From positions 192,181,344-192,245,343 of the forward strand of contig CM056742.1 in assembly GCA_029851415.1 (NCBI GenBank): a DNA stretch of 64,000 nucleotides, read 5' to 3'. Position numbers and translations under genes: made by a program. The stretch's first letter is position 1; each line of letters starts with the position of its first letter. Below the pieces are notes generated by a model that saw only the letters and a list, made by a program, of their open reading frames with translations, ran no database searches and had not been told where the DNA came from. Source of the stretch: Eretmocerus hayati. Its lineage: Eukaryota; Arthropoda; Insecta; Hymenoptera; Aphelinidae. Shown here piece after piece: positions 46,509 through 57,630 of the stretch.

Positions 46509-49500
46509 CTTTCTTTTTAGTCAAGACCAAGTTGCATCCCTCAAGGTTATTAGTCATGAGAGAATCTAATTGGACCTGGACTTCTTGATATCCCTCTGTA
46601 GCTTTCGACTTGATTTTGTTATCATTATATAATTGCTGTGATTTGGTAATTTTAAATAGCAATCTCTCTGTGAAAAAAGTCATCCTCACAGTAAAGCTAA
46701 AGGAATTATTGTGAGCGTTGCTTTCATTGTCTCCTACGCACATAATATTTATGAAGAGCAGCAAATATATTGTTCAATAGAATCTCAGAACAAAACAGTA
46801 TTTGAGTCCATCAAATCAGTCTGTCAACACAACACAAAAAAAGCACAGTAGATGAAATTGATTTCAGATCTCAGTGATATTGAATATGTTTTCTTTTTTA
46901 AATTATCAAGTGAGCACTTCAAATGTGCCAAACTTCCACTCTTTTGTCTCATCCAATCACTAGCAAAGGCAGAAATCAATCAGCCCTCTGTTCGAAACAG
47001 TTATTCTTCACAAGAACAGGCGCACATATTTTTAGTATCATCAATCAATCAAGAGCGCTTAGATCTTCTAAAGTCAATTGAATCTGGTTTTGAAAGATCT
47101 TGACAGTAAGAATATATTTTAGAGCTGAAATCATTCTATCAATGCGATAACCCAGAATAAAATTTGTACCTGGCCAATTCCTTTGTAATGATGAGTGCAT
47201 CCGAGCTCTGTATTATAAGGCTCTAGAGCAGCGCTTGAACTAAATCATACAAACTACCACATTTATCACTCAGGGACTTAGATTTGAGAAGACAAGAACA
47301 CCAAGTTTTGTATATTGATTAACAAAAACAGTCTTAAAATCCCAAAAGTGTATTCCATACTCCTCGTAAACTTGAAATGGCACACGTAAACCAATGCTTG
47401 ATTATATGGGGTGGGATCCTTGTTTGTAAAATTTATGAACCTGCATAAAAGTGTGGTTTGGAATTTTTTGAATTGAAATTATAGGCCAGTTGTTGTATCT
47501 ATCAGACGACCAAGCAGATCTAAGCAGCAACTAGTAAGATTTGGGGTTAGATATGTGAATGATATGTCTTTGTGGACAGTGACAGCAGACGACCGCAGTG
47601 TGTTTCGTTATGGACAAGTCGGCCGCGATTGGAGGCTTGTTTGGACAAGTTGAATCGTAAGAGAGGGATGGAGAGGGAAAGAACAGCGGCGGCTAGTCGA
47701 AAAACGAGTCCAGTCCACCTCGCATGCAAAGATAGTCGATCGAAGTGATTCGTGCTCCTGGGCTATTCATATGAAGGGCAAGATGAGATGACGCCCAGTA
47801 GACCAAAAAGATACCCGGCCGTTTCGCTTTCTCAGCCAGGATAAGTTGCGGACATACAAATACCTTCTGTATTCTGCGCTCTGATTGGTAGAACGGACGA
47901 AGTCGCTAGGAAGGCGAGTTAAATAAAAGCGAAGAAAATGAGACCATTTTGGTGGAATCGTTCAGATACCACAAGGCACAGATGTCTTAAAATCGTCCTG
48001 AGATTGTTTCTGAGAGTTGTCCGACATCAAAGTATCATTAATATCCACCCGGCAACGGTATCGGTGAGAGGACTAAAATCTACGGTGATAGAGGGCGGAA
48101 AAGAAGAGCAAAGATTTTTCACCAACGTGACAATTCTTGTACCATAGCCAAATATCTGTTCACTCTTGGTTATGAGAATTATTGTGAAATACCTTGGGAG
48201 GTTCTTCTCGTTACAATGTGACGGATGAAGAGGGCCAGATATTTGATTGGCGTCCAGACGTACGAAACTCACGAGGAAATCATTATCATGCAAAGTTGGA
48301 TTCAGTATATCCGAGGCTGTGTTGGAAGTTTGAGCTCCAAGATTCGCCTTCTCCTGAATGTTCATTTTTCCTAATCTGATGATAGGTCACACCCTTGATG
48401 ATATTTTGAGCCTGTAATTTGACAAAACATATGTTTATAAATTATGTACCGAGTTGCGGAGAACGCAATTTCTCTCCGGAAAGAGTGCTGGAAGTCAGCT
48501 GACTCGTTTCGTGGAGGAAATCGTTTTTTGCACGAGGTACATACCGTCAAAGGGGGGAAGGGACCTTATGCATATAGGCCGAAATCTGCTTCAAAAGTTT
48601 TGGCCCCAAAAGTCCTGAAAAAGATAGGCTTTTTGTGCCTAAAAATGGGTCCGTACTCCATTTCCATCGAAATTGACCTCAAAAGCCGTAGTAGCGCATA
48701 ACCTCCCCATTTAAAATACATTGGGAACGCCATTTTTGGTTCACAGCTCGAAACTATGTACACCGCCCTGGCTAATTCTAATGGGATGTTGTCGTCCATC
48801 AAAAGATACAACTTTTCTGTATACTTTGGTGGAAGGGAACGATGGGCTAGTGGGTTAAAAATCGTGTTATTTCTAGAATTTTTGTGACTCTTGAGCTAAG
48901 ATAGCGATTTAATCGGAAACAGAGGGGTTTAGCGACAAATTGCTGAGGATAAAAGTTGTTCATTTTCAATTTTTCTTCACAGAATCATTGATTTTATAAG
49001 CCGACATTACTAACAAAGCCTCAGTCAATCAGAAAGTGTGAAAGAATGGTATTTTCTGCATTTTTAGGCCTTGAAACGTCAATATAGGGAAAAATGTGTG
49101 AGGAGTTTCGAAAGATCTTCAAAAAATACACATTTTTCATTCGTGTCATTTTTCCGAAAAAACCCTTTCCCTTCGATTAATAACGCAAGAAAGGGCCAAA
49201 AATACGATTTGAGCACTTTCAACTCGCAAAAGCTCGAAAAATTCAAATGCAACCCCCCTAATATTTCAGCCTTAAAAGATGGCTTTTTTCCTATACTTTC
49301 GAATGAAAAAAAATTTGTGCCGTAGAAATAACCTATATCAAGTTATTGCGTTTTTAATGCAATAATGATACTTTTCCCGCTCAGTTACGATGTTTTGGCC
49401 CCGTTCATCACTCCGTTGTGTGTTTGGGGATGCGAAATGTCATGAATGACTAATATATTGAGTCACGAGATGCAATAGGCAGTGGCAATGGTTATGTGAT

Positions 49501-49984
49501 ACCCCTAGCAATGATCATCCCCATATTCAACGTGCTACCTGGAATCACGAGGACAGTAGACGCATGGAACTATCGGATAACATTTCCCTCCGGAAGTTTT
49601 CATGCATTTTATTCCATCCCTCGACGAATCGGGGATCCAGCGATACGATTACAAGAACTCCCTTTCCTCCACGCTTGGGAATCATTCATATCATATGCCG
49701 GTCATTATTCATGATCCGCAAGCAAAACCGCTGCTCGACAGCGCGGGCTCAAGTGTAGCTTGTCGGTGCTCAAGCCATTTCATTGTGTTGGAGCAGATTG
49801 TACATTGTGACGGTTAACTGAACATTATGGCTCATGCAAACTTTTGAGCTCGATTGTCTTACAGCTACACTTTGAATACTTTCTGATAGCTCAATATGAC
49901 AGAGCTTGTGTGAGGTTGAACATCCAAGTAAACGTAGCCAAAGAAGAAAGCATAATTCCAACCTGAGAAAGCTTTCTGCGGCCT
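46509..49984. other. No recognisable gene
   Basis: Mixed sequence. Overlapping frames on both strands at about 48027-48380 have donor-like ends, but neither is recognisable. A somewhat GC-richer block at 47550-47900 is also unexplained. A CT microsatellite begins at 49985. Confidence 0.5.
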
Positions 49985-50004
49985 CTCTCTCTCTCTCTCT
50001 CTCT

Positions 50005-51222
50005 ATCATATTTTTGATTCTTATCGATGGTATTTTATCAGTATTCAAGCACTGTAAAGGCATGTTATTTGCAGATGACTTGCAAATTTACATTCAGTGC
50101 AGACCATCCGATTTACCTAGTATCATAAGCTTGATTAATGAAAATGCGAGTCGCATAGTTGCTTGGGCACGAGCACATGGTCTCGAATTGAATCTTGAAA
50201 AAACTAAAGCTATTCTATATGTCTCGGTTCAATACCACATGAGACTTGATGTAGAAGCCCTTCCAGCCATAATGGTTAACGGAATTCCAATCCCTTTGCA
50301 AAGTTTAGTGGAAAATCTTGGAGTGTTGTTCACCCAGGATCTATCTTGGAATCCTCATATTGCGGGAATTTGCTCAAGGGTGCATGGAGTCATGCACTCT
50401 CTCAGATATAGAGGTCACTCCTTGTCATGCGAAGTGAAGCGTTTACTTGTGAGCGCTCTGGTCACTCCCTACTTTGATTATGCTTGCGTTGTATACAACG
50501 ATATGTCGGGTTATCCGCGGCTATTAAGCCGTTTTACCAAAAATTGCGCTGGTTATCACTCAAGTCACGCCGTCAATACTTCCTTTGTGTGATGCTATAC
50601 AAGATCTTCACAACATCAAAACCTGAATATCTTTTGGATCTATTTCCGATAGATAATGAATTGCGTCGTTCTGACAGAAACCAGTCCTCACAATTGCGCA
50701 TCCCGACCACGCGTACTACTACTTATGGAGGAGCTTTTTCAGTACAAGCAAAATTGTCCTGGGAAGGACTCCCCTCCAGTATTCGCATGATGAAATCTTT
50801 GGATTCATTCAAATCCGCACTATTTGAGCACTTTTGTGAGAATGAAGGACTTTCTTTGCAAGATTGAATCATTATATGCGAAATTATAGTTAAACTGATG
50901 TTGAATCATTTTGTGGAATGTCCACTGTATCCTCGTTGCCTAAATTCTATGTGCAGAAAATTGTATATTATCTTAACCGGAAGGGAAAGGCTATACTGTA
51001 TATGATACCTGGGATTTGCAATTGAGAAGCTATTTCTCGTTTTAATATCTTATATTTCATACTTTATAAGTCATATTTTATATCTTATACTCTATATCTT
51101 ACTAACTCGAATTTCCTCGAAATCCCTGAAAAGTATTATAGATAATCAATGTATATATTTGTATATTCCATTTGCCTTACGGTCTATCAGGACCTAGGCA
51201 AAATAAATATTTTATCAATCAA
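50005..51222 (+). pseudogene. Non-LTR retrotransposon 1, 5'-truncated (RT palm to 3' end)
   Basis: Starts at a CT microsatellite in the RT palm, just before the catalytic FADD box (LFADDLQIYIQC, about 50066). It continues through the RT thumb (LELNLEKTKAI) and the C-terminal domain typical of CR1/L2/Jockey-type ORF2 (ALVTPYFDYACVVY; then LYKIFTTSKPEYLLDLF in another frame). Near 50510 a deletion and frame change remove about 40 residues. The 3' untranslated region ends AAATAAAT followed by an ATCA-type repeat at about 51210-51222, the expected tail for elements that end in short tandem repeats rather than poly(A). Confidence 0.85.
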
Positions 51223-53186
51223 TCTCTTTCTCTCTCTCTCCCTGCGTGGGATCGCGCGGCTCTTCCGGCAGTTGGTGATCTTATTGTACATATTTTCAAT
51301 TCCTCTTTCGCTCATAGCGTTTTTCCTGAGACTTGGAAGCAAGCGCAGCTGATTGCATTGAAAAAGACTGTAGCTCCATCAACGGTCTCGGACTTCCGTC
51401 CCATAGCGCTGCTGTGCTTCCTTTCCAAGGTTTTGGAAAAAATTGCACATGACCAAATCACGGAGTATTTGAAATTAGAGAAACTTCTTGATCGCTTCCA
51501 GACTGGTTTTAGGCAACACCACAGCACCCAGACAGCCTTGCTAAAGTTGACGGATGACATCAGAGTAGGCATTGATAGGAAGAAGATCACCTTACTCCTA
51601 CTATTCGACTTTAGCAAAGCCTTCGACACAATAACACCGTCAAAGCTGTTGAGGAAGCTCCGAAACCTTGGATTCTCAAGGTCGGCACTCCTGTGGATAA
51701 AATCATACTTACAAGGCCGCACCCAAATAGTCACTTCAAAATCCGGTAGTTCTGATTGGCTCGAAACCAATCTGGGTGTTCCACAGGGATCCGTTCTCGG
51801 GCCTTTACTCTTCAGCTTATATGTTAATGACTTACCTGGTTTGCTAGATGGAAAGTCGGTATATCATCTATTCTATGCGGATGATCTTCAAATTTATCTC
51901 CAAGTCGAGAAAACTAAGATCAAGGAAGGCATCACTCGGCTAGGGGAAGTAGGACGACTAATTGCTGAATGGGCCAGAAGTTCCGGCCTGCGTCTCAACG
52001 CTGGCAAGACCAAGGCAATCTTCTTCAGCTCTGAGAGGAATATCAAAGACCTGAAGAGAATGGACTTGCCAGGAGTTGAGATAGAGGAAGGAAAGTTCAT
52101 TCCGTTCAGCGACACGGTCGTGAGTCTTGGTGTTACACTTGACAGTGAACTGACGTGGAAACCGCACATCGACCAAGTAACTAAGAAAGTGAATAGAGCC
52201 CTATACGGATTGCGGTTTTTTAGGGCGTGTATCACCAGACCTCTCCGAATTCGCCTAGTCGAGTCATTAGTTCAACCGCATTTAGATTATTGCACAGTCG
52301 TGTACCTCGACGCCACGGACGAACAACGGCAACGGATACAGCGACTGAGCAATTCATGTGTGAGGTACATTTTTGATCTTAGGAGAGACGAGCACATCAC
52401 CCCGTTTAGGGAGCGTTTGGGTTGGTTACGTACTGATTCGCGGAGAATGTACTTCGCAGCACTTTTAATGCATAAGATCATGCATCTTGGAGAACCTGGC
52501 TACCTAGCTGCGATGTTTACCAGGTACCAATCTGAACGCCCCGCACGTGGTGACGCAGAAGAGCGGGTACTCAAGGTTCCCAATATGAGACTTGAGTACG
52601 GAAGAAGATCATTCCAGGCTCAATGTGCTCATCTGTGGAACTTTCTCCCTCCGGAGTTTCGGCAGCTGAGGAAAATATCAGTATTCAAAGAGGCCTTAAA
52701 AGATTTCCTTCTGACTCAGTCTTCTCAGAGGATTGATGTGGAGAGGAGGCATTATTTTAATCTCTAAACTGTGATAGGCTTGGGCTCTTTTCAACCGGCG
52801 TTTCCTTTTTTTTTTTTTTTTTTTAAAGAGTTATACGTGGCTACTTCGCCACTGAATTGTAATTCCTGTGATATTTCTGCTGGACCAAGCCTTTATATGC
52901 CTTTCTACGTGAGAATGTCCTCTCTCCTCGATCGTTCTTGTGAACACTGATATATATATATATATGGAAATGTATTTTATCATTCTCTTCCTGACTTTTA
53001 TGCATCTCTCGATGCCTTAAAATGACTAGTCACTTTCTGTGATAATCCTAATATTCCTTGACCAAAAAGACAATCATTTATACTTTTTATATATTTATTA
53101 TGTAGGTGTAACATATGTGACATATGCCACTGTATTTTTCAATTTTGCCCTCGGGCGAATAAAGGTTATCTATCTATCTATCCCTC
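51223..53186 (+). mobile_element. Non-LTR retrotransposon 2, 5'-truncated, intact RT frame
   Basis: The frame open to 52767 encodes an uninterrupted reverse transcriptase: FRPIALLCFLSKVLEK, FDFSKAFDTI, GVPQGSVLGPLLFSLYVND, the catalytic YADD (FYADDLQIYL, about 51873) and LRLNAGKTKAIFF. The C-terminal domain is complete. The endonuclease and ORF1 are missing, because the copy begins at a CT-rich boundary at about 51223. The 3' untranslated region has a T-run at about 52806-52824 and ends GAATAAAGGTTATC plus an ATCT repeat to 53186. The CR1/L2-type tail and domain pattern resemble element 1, but the proteins are diverged, so they are different families or subfamilies. Confidence 0.9.
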
Positions 53187-56100
53187 TTCGTCAACTTCGT
53201 CCTCACCAGCATGCACTCTCCTTTTCCTTACGTAAATCTCTTATCCAAACTCTCATCCTCCCTTACTTCGATTATGCCTGCCTCGTTTACCACGACCTCA
53301 CTGACGAGCAAAATACCAGACTCCAGCGTGCTCAAAATACATGCACCCGTTTTGTATTTGGTAACATTCCTTGGCGCGAGCATGTAATTCCCTATCGTCT
53401 ACGATTAGGATGGCTCTCGGTAAAGGCGCGTAGAGAATACTTCTTAGCCAGATCTATGTTTCAAATTCTGAAGACCGGTAAGCCTTTATATTTAGCGAAG
53501 AACATTATTGAGATTTGTAACACGAGTGTTCATAGATCGGCAAGACTCCAGACTGGCGATCTTCTCATTCCAAGTTGTCACACCTCTTCGCTACGAAACT
53601 CATTTTATGTTTCTGCTTCCTCTTACTGGAATAAATTGCCTCGCACCGTCACTACCTTACCGAGAGCCACCACCTCGCTAACCGTCTTCAAAAGAGCCAT
53701 TTTGCAACACCTTACAAGCTTGGAGTCGAGTTTGACCGATGTCAACAGTTGAAAATATTTTGTGAAGTCAGCGGATGGCACCAACATACTAATTGTATAC
53801 TTCTGTTATCGTTGCGTGGAGATATATATGAGTCATTCTTTTTAATATCGCCAGGTTTTGTGTCGGGGGTCAGGGATTTTTCTGTAACTTTAGGTACCTG
53901 TTGTACATGATGAAAGAAGATGGAAAGCACAGTTCTTAGGTCCCGAAAGTCATCCACGCGAGTTTGGCGGCCTATTTTCGTTTTCAAAATTCGTGAAAAA
54001 TTCGATTTTTCAACTTTTTGATTGATTTCTCACCAGTATGGAACCCAATAAAAAAATTATCCAACACACACATTTCGACATGAAATGAGCTGAATTTTAC
54101 GAAAAAAATACTCTCAGATCCGTCAAAGATGAACATAACCTCAAAAAAGTGGTTTTTTTTTCAGAAAAACCCAATTTTTAAGCCTTAGGCCCTATTTTAT
54201 CTGAAATTTGACATTTTCATCGGATTTCTCGTCAAATTTTACGTCGAAAACCGTTTTTCAAAAATTGGGCTGAGGATGGGTTTGGCCACCATAATAATAA
54301 CTTTAGTATCAGGACCGTAAAAATAGCGCTAAATTGTTCGTTTCGGGAGGGACACTTATTACACTGGACAACAAAATATTGGGTCAAAAGTAGCGCATTG
54401 ATCAAACAATGACTTTTTCGTATATTTTTCGACGTAGAAACCGAATCCGAAACCAGTTTTGCACCTAGACATCAGGAATTTTTTTAAACCGCGAAATACT
54501 GAGCTTCTAAAAAACTGCATTTTTAGCGTTTTTTGATGATTTTGTAGATACATGATTTTGATGGTGCAACCTTGCAGCGGGCTTTGAGCGTAGCCGGACT
54601 ATGATTTTTCACGTATTTTGACCTGCTAAACACGATGAAAGTTGTTTTAGAGGGCTAGCAAGCGTTCGAAACAAAGGACAAGCTGATTTTTCGAGTTGCT
54701 ATCAGGAGAGTTTGGACGATTTCGTGATAAATCTCAAAGTGATCACGGAATTGATCAGAAACACCCTCTGCAATACCACGAGAGCGCATTCTTTTCCTAT
54801 TTGCACACACACTAAGGGAATGATGTTTGCAGTCACCTAAAAGGAGATTAGTCGAATATACATGTATAATCGCGAAAAGAAACTTTTGATCTATTCCGAG
54901 ATCTATTCCTCGGGTGAGTTCAAGCCTCCTCGTATTGGATCAATGCTCGAGTTTTTGTACCTAGAAGCCACTCAAACTACTCGAACGATGTCATTTTGTT
55001 GCTAGGATACGGTATCAGAAGTCCCGGAGACCTAAACTCGGTTTAGGTTACGTACGTTCCGTAACTTGACATACCATGAATATGTGATCAACCTAGTTAC
55101 ATCGTTTTTCACCCTAAGCTAATGTGGGCACTCCAATGATTCTATTCCGGAGGCGAGTGAATAAGAACATCCAGCGTCAGATGTGCCATCTTGGGCTGGT
55201 TGCAAACGACTATCCATATGCACTCAGGAGTACATGAGACTAGGGAACTGCAAATTTGACTCATTACGAGAAATCTTGAGCTTACCTCAGGAATAGATCA
55301 AAAGTTTCTTTTCGGGATTATACATACATATTCAACTAATCTACTTTTAGGCGATTGCAAACATCATTCCCTTAGTGTGTGTGCAAATAGAGAAAGAATG
55401 CGCTCTCGTGGTATTGCAGAGGGTGTTTCTGATCAATTCCGTGATCACTTTGAGATTTATCACGAAATTGTCCAAACTCTCCTGATAGCAACTCGAAGAA
55501 TCAGCTTGTCATTTGTTTCAAACGCATGCTAGCCCTCAAAAACAACTTCCATCGTGTTTAGCAGGTCAAAATACGTGAGAAATCATAGTCCAGCTACGTT
55601 CAAAGCCCGCTGCAAGGTTGCACCATCAAAATCATGTATCTACAAAATCATCAAAAAACGCTGAAAATGCAGTTTTTTAGAAGCTCAGTATTTCGCGATT
55701 TAAAACAATTCCTGTTGTCTAGGTACAAAACTGGTTTCGGATTCGATTTCTACGTCAAAAAATACACAAAAAAGTCATTGTTTGATCAATGCGCCACTTC
55801 TGACCCAATATTTTGTTGTCCAGTGTAATAAGTGTCCCTCCCGAAACGAACAATTTAGCGCTATTTTTACGGTCCTGCTACTAAAGTTATTATTATCGTG
55901 GCCAAACTCATCCTCAGCCCAATTTTTGAAAAACGGTTTTCGACGTAAAATTTGACGAGGAATTCGATGAAAATGCCAAATTTGAGATAAAATAGGGCCT
56001 AAGGCTTGAAAATTGGGTTTTTCTGAAAAAACCACTTTCTTGAGGTTATGTTCATCTTTGACGGATCTGAGAGTATTTTTTTCGTAAAACTCAGCTCATT

Positions 56101-56553
56101 TCACGTCGAATTATGTGTGTTGGATAATTTTTTATTGGGTTCCATACTGGTGAGAAATCAACCAAAAAGTTGAAAAATCGAATTTTTCACGAATTTTGAA
56201 AACGAAAATAGGGCGCCAAACTCGCGCGGATGACTTTCGGGACCTAAGAACTGTGCTTTCCATCTTCTTTCATCATGTACAACATGTACCTAAAGTTACA
56301 GAAAAATCCCTGACCCCCCGACACAAAACCTGACGATATTAAAAAGAATGACTCATATATATATATGTGTGTACATACATGGTTTAATCATTTTCAGAGT
56401 TTTGTAATTTACTCTAATCATTTGTCATTAATTTACTAGTTCTAAGATTTTATCCCTTATTATTATTATAACCATGAAATGTATTGAATTTCATGCCCCA
56501 TGGGACCCATTGTCCCCGGGTGAATAAATACATCAATCAATCAATCAATCAAT
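53187..56553 (+). pseudogene. Non-LTR retrotransposon 3, 5'-truncated, split by foldback Fb4
   Basis: Coding starts directly after the tail of element 2, with the RT C-terminal domain only (TLILPYFDYACLVYHDLTDE, about 53245), ending with a stop at 53750-53752. The 3' untranslated region is interrupted by the foldback at 53831-56354. It resumes at 56359 and ends GTGAATAAATACATCAATC with ATCA repeats to 56553. The catalytic centre is absent. Confidence 0.85.
53831..56354. mobile_element. Foldback element Fb4 (2524 bp)
   Basis: Ends GAGTCATTCTTTTTAATATC and the inverted copy. The arms (about 53831-54927 and 55270-56354) pair over nearly 1.1 kb. The single-copy centre is about 340 bp. ATAT flanks both sides (53827-53830, 56355-56358), although the flank is an AT repeat. 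The ends resemble those of Fb1/Fb2 (GAGTAATTCC), but the GCGCATGCGC block is missing. It landed in the 3' untranslated region of non-LTR element 3. Confidence 0.85.
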
Positions 56554-56716
56554 CCCTCTCCCTGCCCCTTTCTTTTCCTCTCCTTCTGTTCGCCTCCTCT
56601 CAAAACACCTATGTGAAGTCTAAAGCTCTCTTTCACTCACTATCTCTCTCTCCCTCTTTCACTCACTATCTCTCTCTCCCTCTCTCTCTCTCTCCCTCCC
56701 TCCCTCCCTCCCTCTC
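56554..56716 (+). repeat. CT-rich microsatellite, left block
   Basis: CT, CCCT and CTCACTAT-type repeats following the tail of non-LTR element 3. The run continues at 57430-57520, so the R1-like element lies inside it. Confidence 0.85.
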
Positions 56717-57429
56717 TTTTTTTTTTTTTAAGGTGGTTGTAGGGCAAATACGCTGCGACGTACGAAGGAGAGGCACCGGTCAGCCAAACACGGCTGGCCA
56801 GCACCTCCCCAACAGTCCCGGGCTGGAATCCGCATCGATACGGCCATCCGAACCGGGTAAACCCTCTCTTCCTTCTCCGTTGGCGCCGGCCATTGGACAA
56901 GGGAGAGATCCACCAACTTACCAATCCGGCCCCGGCACCGCGTGAGCATTACTTCAGGGCCGGCGGCGTCTCGCGCTGAGGATCGAGCGTCTCTCTTCTC
57001 ACGACTCGCAGGTGTTGTTTCCCTTTCTTCGATCTTCTTCCATCTCTTCATTCTTCATCTTCTTTCTTCTCTCTTCTTTCTTCTCTCTTCCCTCTTCAGT
57101 GCATCAGATTCTTCCTGGAATCATTTGGGCCTCTTCTGTTTCAATCGGCAGAGTCACTGTGATTCGCCTGCTTCGAGGCGCCTTACTCCCCTCTCTTTCT
57201 CCTCTTTGCGGGTCATCACCAGCTTGATGTATCCGGTGAGTCTATCCCATGTCTCCTGGTTGCGGAGCAAGTACGGGACGAGATTCTCAGGTGTTAGTTG
57301 AGCACCCAGCCATTCATCCAGCTCGGCGCGCTCTCTCCGGGTGTTGCTGCACGCGAACAGGGCATGTTCGGCGTCATCCCATTCGTCCCCGCATGACTGA
57401 CATGCTGGGGTCGTCCTCTTCTTGAACTT
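56717..57429 (-). pseudogene. R1-like non-LTR retrotransposon, 5'-truncated, with poly(A) and target duplication
   Basis: On the minus strand, 57428 to 57154 encodes the C-terminal end of an ORF2 protein with the zinc-binding pattern CQSCGDEWDDAEHALFAC (CX2C, then H and C), typical of R1/LOA/Jockey-type elements. It continues WLGAQLTPENLVPYLLRN to a stop at 57156-57154. There is no ATG because the copy is truncated. A 424-bp 3' untranslated region follows and ends in 13 A (plus-strand T-run at 56717-56729). The 11-bp sequence CCCTCCCTCTC is present on both sides (56706-56716 and 57430-57440), the mark of target-primed reverse transcription. Confidence 0.8.
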
Positions 57430-57520
57430 CCCTCCCTCTCTCTCTCTCTCCTTCTCCCTCTCTCTCTCTCTTTCTCCTTCTCCCTCTCTTTCTCTCTCTC
57501 TCTCACTCTCAGAAAGATTC
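57430..57520 (+). repeat. CT-rich microsatellite, right block
   Basis: (CT)n and CTTCTCC repeats; the continuation of 56554-56716. Confidence 0.85.
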
Positions 57521-57630
57521 CAGTCGAATCCGACTGAAAAACATTTGTCGTTGTATTCTACTCCCTATCTTTGAAGAAGAGTCAACGTGTTTGAGTTGGT
57601 TCTAGATGAATCGATTCTACGGCAAAAATC

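Noticed and set aside
46034..46764. Matching peptides on both strands around 46.0-46.5 kb
   Set aside because: Artefact of the 525-bp hairpin.
54359..55828. Matching 64-codon frames on opposite strands
   Set aside because: Arms of foldback Fb4; no recognisable protein.
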